64,000 nucleotides of DNA, taken from NCBI RefSeq assembly GCF_965237655.1, contig NZ_CBDEGB010000002.1, forward strand, positions 2,046,001-2,110,000. Direction: 5' to 3'. This stretch comes from Poriferisodalis sp965237655. Lineage in GTDB: Bacteria > Actinomycetota > Acidimicrobiia > Acidimicrobiales > Poriferisodalaceae. Positions 16,624 to 25,283 of the stretch are shown here, one piece after another. Position numbers and translations under genes: made by a program. Under the pieces are notes generated by a model. It was given only the letters and a program-made list of their open reading frames with translations, was not told the DNA's origin and searched no databases. Position 1 is the stretch's first letter. Every line of letters begins with the position of its first letter.

Positions 16624-17877
16624 TCAACCCCACAAACCGCAGATCGGTACGGCCTCGATGCCTTGGCCGAGGCCGTACCGCTGCGGTCCTGTATGAAAGA
16701 CGACTCCGCCGGCGAACCGGTCTCGGGGGAGCTGGTCTCGAAGCCAAGCGAGGTGGCGCGCGTCCTTCTGTGTCGGTGCGCTGCCGGACTTCACCTCGAA
16801 GGCAGCGACTCGTGAACCGAACTCGGCGATGAGGTCGATCTCGTGTTCACCCCGGTGAGTACGCAGGTGGTGAAGGTGCACAGCGTCCTGTGCCGCTTCG
16901 GCCTCTGAGCGCAGTTGGGCCGCGACGTAGGTGTCGAGAATCCGGCCGCGGGCGTCCGCATCGTGCTGGATTGCGACCTCATCGACCCGTGCCAGCCAGC
17001 CAGCGAGGCCCGAGTCTGCGAGGTAGCGCTTCGGCGTGGCGACGAGCCGCTTGAGCCGGTTCGTCCGCCACGCAGGTACATCCACGACCAGACGCAGGGT
17101 CCGCAGAATGTCGTGGTAGCCACGGGCCGTGCGGACATCCAGCTTGGTTGCCTCAGCGAGTGCAGCGTCGGCGACGACACCTGCCGAGTGCAGCGCCAGC
17201 ACCTGGAGGTAACGAGTCAACCGTTCGGGACTTCGGCGTCGTCCCGAACCGATCGCCAATTCTCCGAGGTCTCGCGATGCCGTCGACTCCACGTAGCCAC
17301 GCATCCACCGTTCACGCCGACGCTGGTTCGGCGCCTCGACAGCGTCGGGAAAGCCGCCGGTCAGCGCGATCTGCAGGTAGTCGAGAATGCCGGGCGGCTG
17401 GGGCGGCACAGAGAAGCGATGCTCGGTCTCCCACCGATCAAAGAGCGAGGGGGCTTCGGCATTGCCGAAGCGTTCACGACCAGTCAGCGGCCACAGTTCG
17501 ATGCTGAGAAAACGTCCGGTGCCAGGCCAAGAGCCAGCGATGAGGTCACCACGAGCCGATCCAGTGATTATGTAGCGCTGCGGCTCCGCTCGGTCCTGAT
17601 CGACAGCGCGCTTGACTGCACCGAGCACCTCGGGAACGTGCTGCCATTCGTCGAGCAGCAACGGGAAAGGGCCAATGGAAACGGCGGCATCGGGATCGTC
17701 AAGAGCGAGTCCTCGTTGTGCGGGACGGTCGAGCCGCAATGCCGAAGCGGCATGGCGAATCGCAGTCGTCGTCTTTCCCACTGCGCGGGGACCGGTGACG
17801 ATCACTGCTGGCCAAGAGGCCAGATCGTCGGCAAGCAGCCGATCAGCGATTCGGGGTATGTACGCAGCGATGCTCAC
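16624..17877 (-). CDS. ATP-binding protein of the AAA_14/DUF4143 type
   Basis: A 417-residue protein. The Walker A motif is VTGPRAVGKTTTAIRHA (about residue 28) and the Walker B-like strand is PLLLDEWQHVPEVL (about 71), followed by YIITGSARG. The C-terminal half has LRTHRGEHEIDLIAEFGSRVAAFEVKSG, a restriction-endonuclease-like D-x(n)-E-x-K arrangement found in DUF4143 proteins. The cellular role of this widespread family is unsettled; members are often solitary and patchily distributed, and no antitoxin or other partner sits next to it here. The gene is flanked by an AT-rich upstream patch (about 17885-17975), suggesting acquisition. It starts with GTG and ends in a hairpin convergent with metY. 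Confidence 0.85.
   Translation of the reverse strand: MSIAAYIPRIADRLLADDLASWPAVIVTGPRAVGKTTTAIRHAASALRLDRPAQRGLALDDPDAAVSIGPFPLLLDEWQHVPEVLGAVKRAVDQDRAEPQRYIITGSARGDLIAGSWPGTGRFLSIELWPLTGRERFGNAEAPSLFDRWETEHRFSVPPQPPGILDYLQIALTGGFPDAVEAPNQRRRERWMRGYVESTASRDLGELAIGSGRRRSPERLTRYLQVLALHSAGVVADAALAEATKLDVRTARGYHDILRTLRLVVDVPAWRTNRLKRLVATPKRYLADSGLAGWLARVDEVAIQHDADARGRILDTYVAAQLRSEAEAAQDAVHLHHLRTHRGEHEIDLIAEFGSRVAAFEVKSGSAPTQKDARHLAWLRDQLPRDRFAGGVVFHTGPQRYGLGQGIEAVPICGLWG
16645..16680. terminator. Convergent-gene hairpin, 13-bp perfect stem
   Basis: A perfect 13-bp inverted repeat (16645-16657 with 16668-16680) and a 10-nt loop. It lies inside the last codons of the DUF4143 ATPase gene and faces the end of metY 63 nt away. 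It has the same loop length as the tesB/cadI hairpin and no T-run. It may terminate or protect both convergent transcripts. Confidence 0.5.
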
Positions 17878-18027
17878 AGCATAACGAGTCGCCGCTCATT
17901 CATGCTAGGTTTTGTACTCTAATTAATGTATGTTTACGAGGGGATTATCTGGCAGGTTTTCGTGCATTCCTGCATCGATCGACGGGTCAAACTCAAGCCC
18001 CGGCCCGCGCAATGAGTTCGAGCCGTG

Positions 18028-19272
18028 TCAGCGGACGGCGCCAGCGTCTCGCAGGTCTGCGATCTCGTCGGATCCCAGACCGAACTGGGCCAGGATCTCG
18101 TCCGTGTGCTCGCCCTTGGTCGGGCTGTGTCGGCGAATATCGCCGGACACACCATCGATCTGGGTGGCATTGCGCACGATGCGAATGTCGCCAGCAGTTG
18201 GGTGATGCACCGGCGCGGCCATGCCGAGGTGCTGAACCTGCGGGTCTGCGAACGCCTCAGCAACGGTGTTGACGCGTCCGCACGGGATGCCCACGGCGTT
18301 CAGCCGCTCGACCCACTCGTCGCAGGTGGCCACAGCGAGCCGCTCGCCGATGATGGCGTTCAGCTCGGTGCGGTTGGCCGAGCGTGACTTGGTCGACGAG
18401 AAGCGTTCGTCGTCGGGCAGATCCGGTCGGCCGATCTCCGCGCAGAACGCCTGCCACAGGCGGCCTCCGGGAGCGGCGATGTTGATATGCCCGTCGGCAG
18501 CCTTATAGGTCCCCATCGGGATCATCGTGGGATGGTCATTGCCAGCCTGTGGCGGGTCCTCCCCCGCCACAGTCCAGCGAGCGGCTTGGAAGTCGAGCAT
18601 GCCAATCATCGACTCGAGCAGCGATGTGTGCACCCAGCGGCCCATGCCCGTCCGGGATCGTTCGATCAGCGCCACCAGCACTCCGATGGCCAGCTGCAAC
18701 CCGGCCGTCACGTCGCTGATTGCCACACCGGCTCTCACTGGGCCGTGCCCCGGCAGGCCAGTGACCGCCATCATCCCGCCAAGGCCCTGAGCAATCTGGT
18801 CGACGCCGCCGCGCGTTGCGTAGGGGCCCGCCTGGCCGAACCCGGAAATCGAGCCCATGACGAGTGCCGGGTTCAGTGAGTGCAAGGTCTCCCAATCGAA
18901 ACCCAGCCGGTACTTGACCGTCGGTCGCAAGTTCTCGATCAGCACATCAGCAGATTGCACGAATCGGTGCAGCAGGTCGCGGCCTGACGGGTGCTTGAGG
19001 TCGATCACCACAGACCGTTTGTTGCGATGAATGTTGAGATGGTCGGGCGATTGCTCGCGGCTCTCCTCGAAACTGCTGCCAGGTGCGTCGACCCGGATCA
19101 CGTCGGCGCCCCAGTCCGCCAGCTGGCGCACGGCGGTGGGACCTGCCCGAGCAATGGTCAGGTCGAGCACGACGAAGCCGGCAAGCGGGAGCGCCTGCTC
19201 GCCGGCCTTAGGGCCAGGTGCCGATGCCTGGCTCACAGCCTCAACTGTTCGCAGGGTCTGCTTGGGCACCAC
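18028..19272 (-). CDS. Class III CoA-transferase (CaiB/BaiF family)
   Basis: A 414-residue family III CoA-transferase. Recognisable parts are LPLAGFVVLDLTIARAGPTAVRQLADWGADVIRVD near the N terminus, DLKHPSGRDLLHRFVQSADVLIENLRP, and GGVDQIAQGLGGMM with the aspartate that forms the mixed anhydride intermediate. It moves CoA from one acyl-CoA to a free acid. The reading from the GTG at 19272 overlaps the upstream amidohydrolase by 32 nt. An in-frame GTG at 19236 would leave a 4-nt gap and remains possible. The physical coupling to a D-aminoacylase-like gene suggests activation of the acid that enzyme releases, e.g. for racemisation or degradation (inference). Confidence 0.9.
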   Translation of the reverse strand: MVPKQTLRTVEAVSQASAPGPKAGEQALPLAGFVVLDLTIARAGPTAVRQLADWGADVIRVDAPGSSFEESREQSPDHLNIHRNKRSVVIDLKHPSGRDLLHRFVQSADVLIENLRPTVKYRLGFDWETLHSLNPALVMGSISGFGQAGPYATRGGVDQIAQGLGGMMAVTGLPGHGPVRAGVAISDVTAGLQLAIGVLVALIERSRTGMGRWVHTSLLESMIGMLDFQAARWTVAGEDPPQAGNDHPTMIPMGTYKAADGHINIAAPGGRLWQAFCAEIGRPDLPDDERFSSTKSRSANRTELNAIIGERLAVATCDEWVERLNAVGIPCGRVNTVAEAFADPQVQHLGMAAPVHHPTAGDIRIVRNATQIDGVSGDIRRHSPTKGEHTDEILAQFGLGSDEIADLRDAGAVR

Positions 19273-20956
19273 GCACGAGCCGGCCGGGACGGGCGCCGGT
19301 GAACTCGCCGTCGGTCGACACCTCGGTTCCTGCCACGAACGTGTGCCGGTAACCCGTCGACCGCTGGATCAGGCGCTTGCCGCCGCTCGGCAGGTCGTAC
19401 ACCAGTTGCGGCCGTTCCAAACCGAGTGCGTCGAAGTCGACGATGTTGAGATCGGCGCGGCACCCCGGCGCCAGCAGGCCGCGGTCGGCCAGCCCATAAG
19501 CCAGCGCGTTGGCCCGGGTCTGCTTGTGCACCAGGTACTCCAAGGGCAGCCCCTCGCCACGGGTGCGATCCCGAGCCCAGTGGGTCAGCAGGTACGTGGG
19601 ATAGGACGCGTCGCAGATCGTGCCGACATGCGCTCCCGCATCGCCGATCCCGCAGATCGTGTAGGGGTCCGCCAGCATCTCGCGGATCACGTCGAGGCTT
19701 CCGCCGGTGTAGTTCTCGAAGGGGTACAGCAATAGGGCGTCGCCGTCGCCGTCGGACAACAGATCCAGAGCCAGCTCCCATGGACTGATGCCAAGATCCG
19801 CCGCGCGGGCGGCTACCGAAGCACGTGGGTCGGGTTCATAGTCGGGCACCTCGCCGAGCTCGAAGGCGCGTGTGAGGGCGTAGTCCATCCACTTGCTGAA
19901 TCCGTCGACCGGCCGCTCCGAGACGAGCGCTCGCCGCAGTGTCCCGTCGTTACGCATGCGGGCTGCTCGCTCGGGCGTCGGCAAGTTGGCAATCTCGTTG
20001 TAGGCCGGATGGTTTCCGAAAGGATTCACCGACACATCCAGACCGAGCAGCACGCTGATCGGCCGGCAGCCCACCTGTCCGTTGGCGGCGATGCCGTCGG
20101 CGTTGGCAGCATGGATGTCCGCCAGCGTCTCGCGCCACAACTCGGGCGAATTGTCCACCTGCAACAACAGGACCGACAGTGGGCGTCCCGAGAGCTCCGC
20201 CGCAGCCCGCAGCGTCGCGAACTCGCCGGGTCCGAAGTCGGAGTTCACCTGCAGCACCCCAGCATCCGCGTGTCGCATCGCACGGGCGACGGCCGCCAGT
20301 TCGGGATCGCCCGCCGACAGGGACGGCGTCAGGCGACCGTCCGCGGCCTTGTGCTTGGTGGTACGGCTGGTGGTGAAACCGAGCGCTCCCGCCTCCAAGG
20401 CCTCGGTGACGAGCGTGGTGATCCGATCCAGCTCATCGGCGGTCGGCACTTCGGCATGGTCGGCACCGCGTTCGCCCATCACGAAGAACCGCAGCGCCCC
20501 ATGCGGCAGCTGGCTGCCGATGTCCATGACCCGGGGTGTCTCGCAAAGCGCGTCGAGGTACTCGGGATAGCTGGTCCAGCAGAAGTCAATGCCGTCGGCG
20601 AGGACTGTTCCAGGAATGTCCTCGACGCCTTCCATCAAGTTGATGAGGTAGTCCTCGGTGCCCGGGTGGACCGGGGCGAACCCGACGCCGCAATTGCCAA
20701 AGATCGCCGTGGTCACCCCGTGCCACGACGACGGCGTCATCTCGGGATCCCAGGTGGCCTGGCCGTCGTAGTGCGTGTGAATGTCCACCCAGCCCGGGAG
20801 CACCAGTTGCCCGTCGGCATCGATCTCGCGTTGACCCCGGGCGGCCACCTCGCCCACCTCGACGATCGTGCCCCCGTCGATGGCCACGTCCGCCGTTCGC
20901 GGTGGGCCGCCGCTCCCGTCCACCACAGTCCCGTTACGGATCACGACCTCAGCCAT
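19241..20956 (-). CDS. Amidohydrolase, N-acyl-D-amino-acid deacylase-like
   Basis: A 571-residue metal-dependent amidohydrolase. The N-terminal strand MAEVVIRNGTVVDGSGGPPRTADVAIDGGTI and the metal site WVDIHTHYDGQATWDPEM are typical of D-aminoacylase and related imidase-like amidohydrolases. Further on come LGFTTSRTTKHKAADGRL and GIGDAGAHVGTICDAS, with a late metal ligand Asp and His. It would remove an acyl group from an N-acyl-D-amino acid or a related amide. The start at 20956 (MAEVV) is preferred over a long upstream extension of Arg- and Pro-rich sequence. The codons directly upstream hold a leaderless-type -10. The stop is next to the CoA-transferase start, suggesting a two-gene unit. 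Confidence 0.88.
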   Translation of the reverse strand: MAEVVIRNGTVVDGSGGPPRTADVAIDGGTIVEVGEVAARGQREIDADGQLVLPGWVDIHTHYDGQATWDPEMTPSSWHGVTTAIFGNCGVGFAPVHPGTEDYLINLMEGVEDIPGTVLADGIDFCWTSYPEYLDALCETPRVMDIGSQLPHGALRFFVMGERGADHAEVPTADELDRITTLVTEALEAGALGFTTSRTTKHKAADGRLTPSLSAGDPELAAVARAMRHADAGVLQVNSDFGPGEFATLRAAAELSGRPLSVLLLQVDNSPELWRETLADIHAANADGIAANGQVGCRPISVLLGLDVSVNPFGNHPAYNEIANLPTPERAARMRNDGTLRRALVSERPVDGFSKWMDYALTRAFELGEVPDYEPDPRASVAARAADLGISPWELALDLLSDGDGDALLLYPFENYTGGSLDVIREMLADPYTICGIGDAGAHVGTICDASYPTYLLTHWARDRTRGEGLPLEYLVHKQTRANALAYGLADRGLLAPGCRADLNIVDFDALGLERPQLVYDLPSGGKRLIQRSTGYRHTFVAGTEVSTDGEFTGARPGRLVRGAQADPANS

Positions 20957-20963
20957 GGGAGTG

Positions 20964-20969
20964 AGCGTA
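20964..20969 (-). promoter_or_regulatory. -10 element of a leaderless-type promoter (amidohydrolase)
   Basis: TACGCT on the minus strand ends 7 nt before the ATG at 20956, which supports the short form of the protein. No Shine-Dalgarno is seen. Confidence 0.5.
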
Positions 20970-21029
20970 GTGAGTGTCTCCAATCGGGAACTGAGACTGA
21001 CTGAATTCATACCAGGATTCGTACCGGGG

Positions 21030-22061
21030 TCAGGTCCTCTGCGCAACTTGGGGGCCAGTCGCTTCCTCGGGTGAGGACCGATGCCCGCTGCGGCACCCCA
21101 CGAGAAACCCCGCTCCCCACGACAGGTGCATGACGGCGAACGCTGCGGCCGCTCGAAGGCGATCTGTGAGCGCGGGAAGGCTGGGGCGAAGGCGTGCCGC
21201 GGCCAGCGTGCAGGCACCTAAGTATGCAGCGGGCATGATCCCCCCGCGCAGACGGCCCCGGGCCAGTTCCAGCGCCGACAACGCCAGACCGAACGCGAGA
21301 ACTGGTGCTGCAAGCTGCCGTGGCTGCGTCGAGCGCGGGTGGCGACCGATCACCACGCGCTTCCAGATGCCGTAGTCGTAGTACTGGCGTGCCAGTCCCG
21401 CCCAGCTGGTTCGAGGCTGGTAATCCACGACCAGGCTGGGGTCGAGCCACACCACATGCCCCTGTTCGCGCAGGCGCCAGTTCAGCTCGTAGTCCTGGTT
21501 TCGTTCCAACGACTCATCGAAACCGCCCACGGACGCAAGCACGGCAGGGTCGAACACACCCAGGTACACGGTGTCGGCTGGCCCCTCGTGACTGCCGTGC
21601 CGGAATGCGGCCGGACCCCCGCCGAACCGCGAGGACACGGTTACCGCGATGACCCGACTCAAACCACGCTGCCCGACCGGCCGCTGCACACCGCCGACAT
21701 TCGCTGCGCCGGTGCGCGCCAAGGTCACAACCGCCCGCTCCACGTAGTCAGGGGGCAGCCTGGCCTGCGCGTCAACCCGCACGATGACGTCGCCGGCAGC
21801 AGCGCCGATCGCGAGGTTGAGACCCGACGACGTCGTGCCAGCAGGGTTCTCGACGATCTGCAGAGGCCACTTGCAACTGGCCTCTGAAGCGACACGATCG
21901 GTCCCGTCACTGCTCGGCGCCACGGCCACGATGACTTCCAGCGGCCCGCCAAAGGTCTGCGCGCTCACCGCATCGAGACATTCGGGCAGCTCGGACGCAC
22001 AGTTGCGCGCCGGAATCACCACAGAGACGTGCCGCCCGTTGTCCGTCTGTGCGTCGCTCAC
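21030..22061 (-). CDS. Family 2 glycosyltransferase with C-terminal membrane segments
   Basis: 343 residues from a GTG that overlaps the stop of the upstream sugar transferase (GTGA). The GT-A fold is clear: VSVVIPARNCASELPECLDAVSAQTF, GLNLAIGAAAGDVIVRVDAQARLP with the D-x-D-type metal site, GGFDESLERNQDYELNWRLREQG with the catalytic Asp/Glu region, then three hydrophobic segments near residues 250-330. This layout resembles ExoA/SuccinoglycanA-type glycosyltransferases that add a sugar to a lipid carrier at the cytoplasmic membrane. It closes a two-gene minus-strand unit with the polyprenyl-phosphate sugar transferase, which would start the repeat unit that this enzyme extends (inference). 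Confidence 0.88.
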   Translation of the reverse strand: MSDAQTDNGRHVSVVIPARNCASELPECLDAVSAQTFGGPLEVIVAVAPSSDGTDRVASEASCKWPLQIVENPAGTTSSGLNLAIGAAAGDVIVRVDAQARLPPDYVERAVVTLARTGAANVGGVQRPVGQRGLSRVIAVTVSSRFGGGPAAFRHGSHEGPADTVYLGVFDPAVLASVGGFDESLERNQDYELNWRLREQGHVVWLDPSLVVDYQPRTSWAGLARQYYDYGIWKRVVIGRHPRSTQPRQLAAPVLAFGLALSALELARGRLRGGIMPAAYLGACTLAAARLRPSLPALTDRLRAAAAFAVMHLSWGAGFLVGCRSGHRSSPEEATGPQVAQRT

Positions 22062-23446
22062 CGGGCGTTGCGGCGAGCCATAACGACGAGGCTCTTCGCC
22101 ATGATCTCCCAGTCGAGTACCGGCGACCAGTTGACGACGTACTGCAGGTCGTGACCGAGCTTGTAGCCCGGATCGGTTTGGTAATGGCCCTGCGTCTGTG
22201 CGAGCCCCGTGATACCGGGCGGCACATCGTGACGTCGGCCGTAACCGGCGATCTCGCGTTCCAGCCGGGCAACGAATTGGGGCCGCTCGGGTCGGGGCCC
22301 CACCAGCGACATCGTGCCGACCAGCACGTTCCACAGCTGCGGCAGCTCGTCGAGCCGGGTGCGGCGCAGCCAACCCATACCTCTCATGACCCGTGGGTCG
22401 TTCGAGGTAGCGAGCACAGGCCCATTGCTCTCCGCGTCACGCGTCATAGTGCGGAACTTGAGCAGTACGAACGGCGCTCCTCCACGACCCACTCGCTCCT
22501 GCCGATACAGCACACCTCGACCACCACCGATTCTCACGTACAAGGCGACTGCTGCGGTGAGCGGCAGAGCGAATGGGGCGAGGAGCAGCAGGTACGCGAG
22601 ATCGAGCAGTCGCTTGAAGCGCAGGCGGCACATCGGCAATGCATGCTCCCGCAGCGCCACAAACGGCATGCCCCCGATCTGGCGGCTGCGCTGTAGTCCC
22701 AGCAGCGTGTCAGCTGGTGTGATGCGGCGAAAGACACCGATGTTGCGCAGTTCCAGTTCACCGAGCGGCTCGGGATAGATGGCGTCGAGAGGCTGTCCGG
22801 ACAACAGCAGCAGCTCGGTGGCACCCAGGCGATCTGCCTCGGGGAGGATCAAGGCGGGATCGGTCAGGCTTCCGACGACCACGGCATCGGCCTCAGCGTC
22901 GGCGAGATGCTCTTGGGCCGAGTCGATGTGGGCCGGCGTGCCAACCAGCAGCATCCGTGGCTCGCCGATGCGCAGCTGGCGCACGCGCCGCGCCCCCCAG
23001 CGATTGAACGAGATCAGCACGGCACCCGCCACGGCCAGCACCACCAGATTCCCCCGAGGCATCAGGTAGCGACCCGTCAGCAAGGTGACGGTGGCGTCGC
23101 CGCCCACCGCCATGAACGTGAGCAGCATGGCTCGCGGAAGCCAGGGGCGATGTCCCAACCGTTGCTCGAACTCGTACAGACCGCCGAAGTAGTAGACGGT
23201 CATGTGCAGGACCGTGGCGACGGCGAAACCGATCAGGTAGTGGGTCCACGGATAGGTCGGCCAGTCCAGGCCGAAACGCACGACGGTGATGGCGACCATC
23301 AAGCCGAACAGCGTCACCGCATCGACCACGTAGAGGAACCGGAACCCCTGACGGCTTGACGGACGCCACTCCGGCGGCGCAGCTGGCGTCACGGCGTGTG
23401 CATGGTTGGAGGCGACACGTGACTGGGTGCGGGACTGGACCTTCAC
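22058..23446 (-). CDS. Polyprenyl-phosphate sugar-1-phosphate transferase (exopolysaccharide initiation)
   Basis: About 462 residues. The N-terminal part has four to five transmembrane segments (from FLYVVDAVTLFGLMVAITVV) and a CoA-binding-like middle domain. The C-terminal bacterial sugar transferase domain shows FKRLLDLAYLLLLAPFALPL, LYRQERVGRGGAPFVLLKFRTM, RTRLDELPQLWNVLVG, MSLVGPRPERP and PGITGLAQ. It puts the first sugar phosphate on undecaprenyl-phosphate to begin exopolysaccharide or glycan synthesis, in the membrane. The true start is uncertain: the GTG at 23446 is used, another GTG is at 23482, and longer in-frame reading runs into the divergent gene's upstream region. Confidence 0.88.
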   Translation of the reverse strand: MKVQSRTQSRVASNHAHAVTPAAPPEWRPSSRQGFRFLYVVDAVTLFGLMVAITVVRFGLDWPTYPWTHYLIGFAVATVLHMTVYYFGGLYEFEQRLGHRPWLPRAMLLTFMAVGGDATVTLLTGRYLMPRGNLVVLAVAGAVLISFNRWGARRVRQLRIGEPRMLLVGTPAHIDSAQEHLADAEADAVVVGSLTDPALILPEADRLGATELLLLSGQPLDAIYPEPLGELELRNIGVFRRITPADTLLGLQRSRQIGGMPFVALREHALPMCRLRFKRLLDLAYLLLLAPFALPLTAAVALYVRIGGGRGVLYRQERVGRGGAPFVLLKFRTMTRDAESNGPVLATSNDPRVMRGMGWLRRTRLDELPQLWNVLVGTMSLVGPRPERPQFVARLEREIAGYGRRHDVPPGITGLAQTQGHYQTDPGYKLGHDLQYVVNWSPVLDWEIMAKSLVVMARRNAR

Positions 23447-23690
23447 GCGAAACAACCCATCGCTCGCTCTACCGTCGCGCACCCTGTCGGCCGGCGGAGG
23501 CGCAGTCCGCAAACTATCGCTCCCGTCGACTTCAGCAGTATCCGGAACAGGGCCGATAGGCATACGCCTCCCGTTCGCCAGCGCGACAGCAAGGCTACGC
23601 TGCGCTCCCTCGACCGCTCGGTGCGGCACAGTCTGCGGTCCTCTCGGTCCCGTTTTCCTGGACAAACCAATGCGGATGGAGAGGCCAACG

Positions 23691-25283
23691 ATGACGACCT
23701 GCCAACGGCCCGTGACACGCATTTTCTCGGGTTGGACTGTGGTGGCCGTGATCTGCCTCGGCGTGTTCGCTCTGTGGGCTCCCGATCTCGATCTGCCGCT
23801 CGGCAACAGCGACGATGGTCGCATCTTCGGCCGTGCGGGCCTCCAAGCGCGGAACTACTGGGAGTTGGGACCGGTGGAATCCCGGTTCGGGGCGGTCATG
23901 GATCCATACATCCGCGCCGAGTTCGAAGTCCCACCTCGCGCGGAGCCGCCACCCGCCGCAGTCACTTATGCGCATCACCCACCGCTGCGACTGTTCATCA
24001 CGATCGCCTCCATCGGAGTTTTTGGCGACAATCTTCCGGCTCTGCGCATCACCGACTTCCTGATTGGTGCAGCGACGGTCGCTCTCATGGCCGCACTGCT
24101 GCGCGTGGTCGGAATGAGTTGGGGACCGACGTTGCTCGCGGTGTTGGTCATGTCAAGCACGGGCTTTTTCTACGTCTTTGCACGTCACGGCATCAGCTTT
24201 TCGTTGCTCTTGGCCCTTACCGCCACTGTCGCGAAGTTGCGCCAGATCGAGCGGCCGCCGCGGTGGGCGTTAGCCGGAGCCGCAGCGCTCGCTGCGTTCA
24301 CTGCGCTGCATTCGTGGATTGCCATCGCCTCGCTCGGCCTTCTGGTGCCCTGGCTGTTTGTCGGAACCATCCAGCGACGCCGACAGGGCGAGAACCCAGG
24401 CTCGACCCCACCTCGCAGCCTCGGTCAGTTGGCGCGCCTCGGTTGGTCGCCCTCACTTGTCGCGATCTTCGCCGGCGCGGTCGCAGGTGGGTTGCTGACG
24501 GCAGCGTGGTTGCTCAACGCCACCGACATCTCCGAACTCAGCGAACGGATCGCTTTCCGCACCGGAACCGATGTCTCGACAGCGATCGAGCAGAGAAACT
24601 TCAGCTTCGGGGAGTTCCTGTCACGCCAGTGGCGTTTCGCGAGCCACGAACTCATGACCTCGTGGTGGCTGAGGCTGCTGTTGCTACCAGCGCTCGTGGC
24701 TGCGTTCGTCGACCGTCGCACCCGTGGCCCGGCGCTCGTCACCCTTGCTGTCGCAGCTTCGCTGACATTTGTCTTCCAGCAGGGCGCTTGGATCCATCGT
24801 CTCTGGAATTTCCCTTGGCTTGCTCCGACTGTCATCGGAGTGGCTGCGCTTGCCGACTGGGTCCGGCGTGCCCTGAAGGGCCCAGCCGCAAAGCTGCGAT
24901 GGCCGCTCGGCCTTGCCGCTGCAGTGGTCCCGGCGATCACCCTGGCCTTCGTCGTAACAGGACCGACAAGGGACTTCTACCTGACCGATCCGGCCGACGC
25001 CGGAGCGGTTCTGGAGCGAGCCACGGCGACGGCGCCTGAGGTCGCTGAGGCTGAACTCATTTGGATCACGTCGGGCCTGTCGACAGCCCGGTGGGCCTCC
25101 TACTATCTTGATTTGCCCGTGTGGTCGCTGGATGAGAGCAAGCTCGACGACGTCATCGCATCGGACTTAGTGCTCCTCCGCAATGACCGCATTCCCGAAT
25201 TCGTCCCCGAGGCTGCAATGGCAAATGCGCTGGCGATTGGCGAGTCCTACACGCTGATCACTGCCGAGGAGTTGGTCGAGTGA
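23691..25283 (+). CDS. Polytopic membrane protein, GT39/ArnT-like
   Basis: A 530-residue membrane protein with about ten hydrophobic segments. The first extracytoplasmic loop has NSDDGRIFGRAG with adjacent acidic residues, and the second has YAHHPPLRLFI. This D/E-then-HPP layout recalls GT-C glycosyltransferases of the GT39/ArnT type, which use polyprenyl-phosphate sugars outside the membrane. Similarity is to topology and motifs only, so the donor and acceptor are unknown. The ATG at 23691 is chosen for the GGAGAGG site before it. Its stop overlaps the GTG of the next gene (GTGA), so it is coupled to the large glycosyltransferase. Confidence 0.7.
   Translation: MTTCQRPVTRIFSGWTVVAVICLGVFALWAPDLDLPLGNSDDGRIFGRAGLQARNYWELGPVESRFGAVMDPYIRAEFEVPPRAEPPPAAVTYAHHPPLRLFITIASIGVFGDNLPALRITDFLIGAATVALMAALLRVVGMSWGPTLLAVLVMSSTGFFYVFARHGISFSLLLALTATVAKLRQIERPPRWALAGAAALAAFTALHSWIAIASLGLLVPWLFVGTIQRRRQGENPGSTPPRSLGQLARLGWSPSLVAIFAGAVAGGLLTAAWLLNATDISELSERIAFRTGTDVSTAIEQRNFSFGEFLSRQWRFASHELMTSWWLRLLLLPALVAAFVDRRTRGPALVTLAVAASLTFVFQQGAWIHRLWNFPWLAPTVIGVAALADWVRRALKGPAAKLRWPLGLAAAVVPAITLAFVVTGPTRDFYLTDPADAGAVLERATATAPEVAEAELIWITSGLSTARWASYYLDLPVWSLDESKLDDVIASDLVLLRNDRIPEFVPEAAMANALAIGESYTLITAEELVE

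Noticed and set aside
20957..21217. Longer form of the amidohydrolase (start at 21217)
   Set aside because: The added 87 residues are Arg/Pro-rich with no family match, and the MAEVV start has a -10 element 7 nt upstream.
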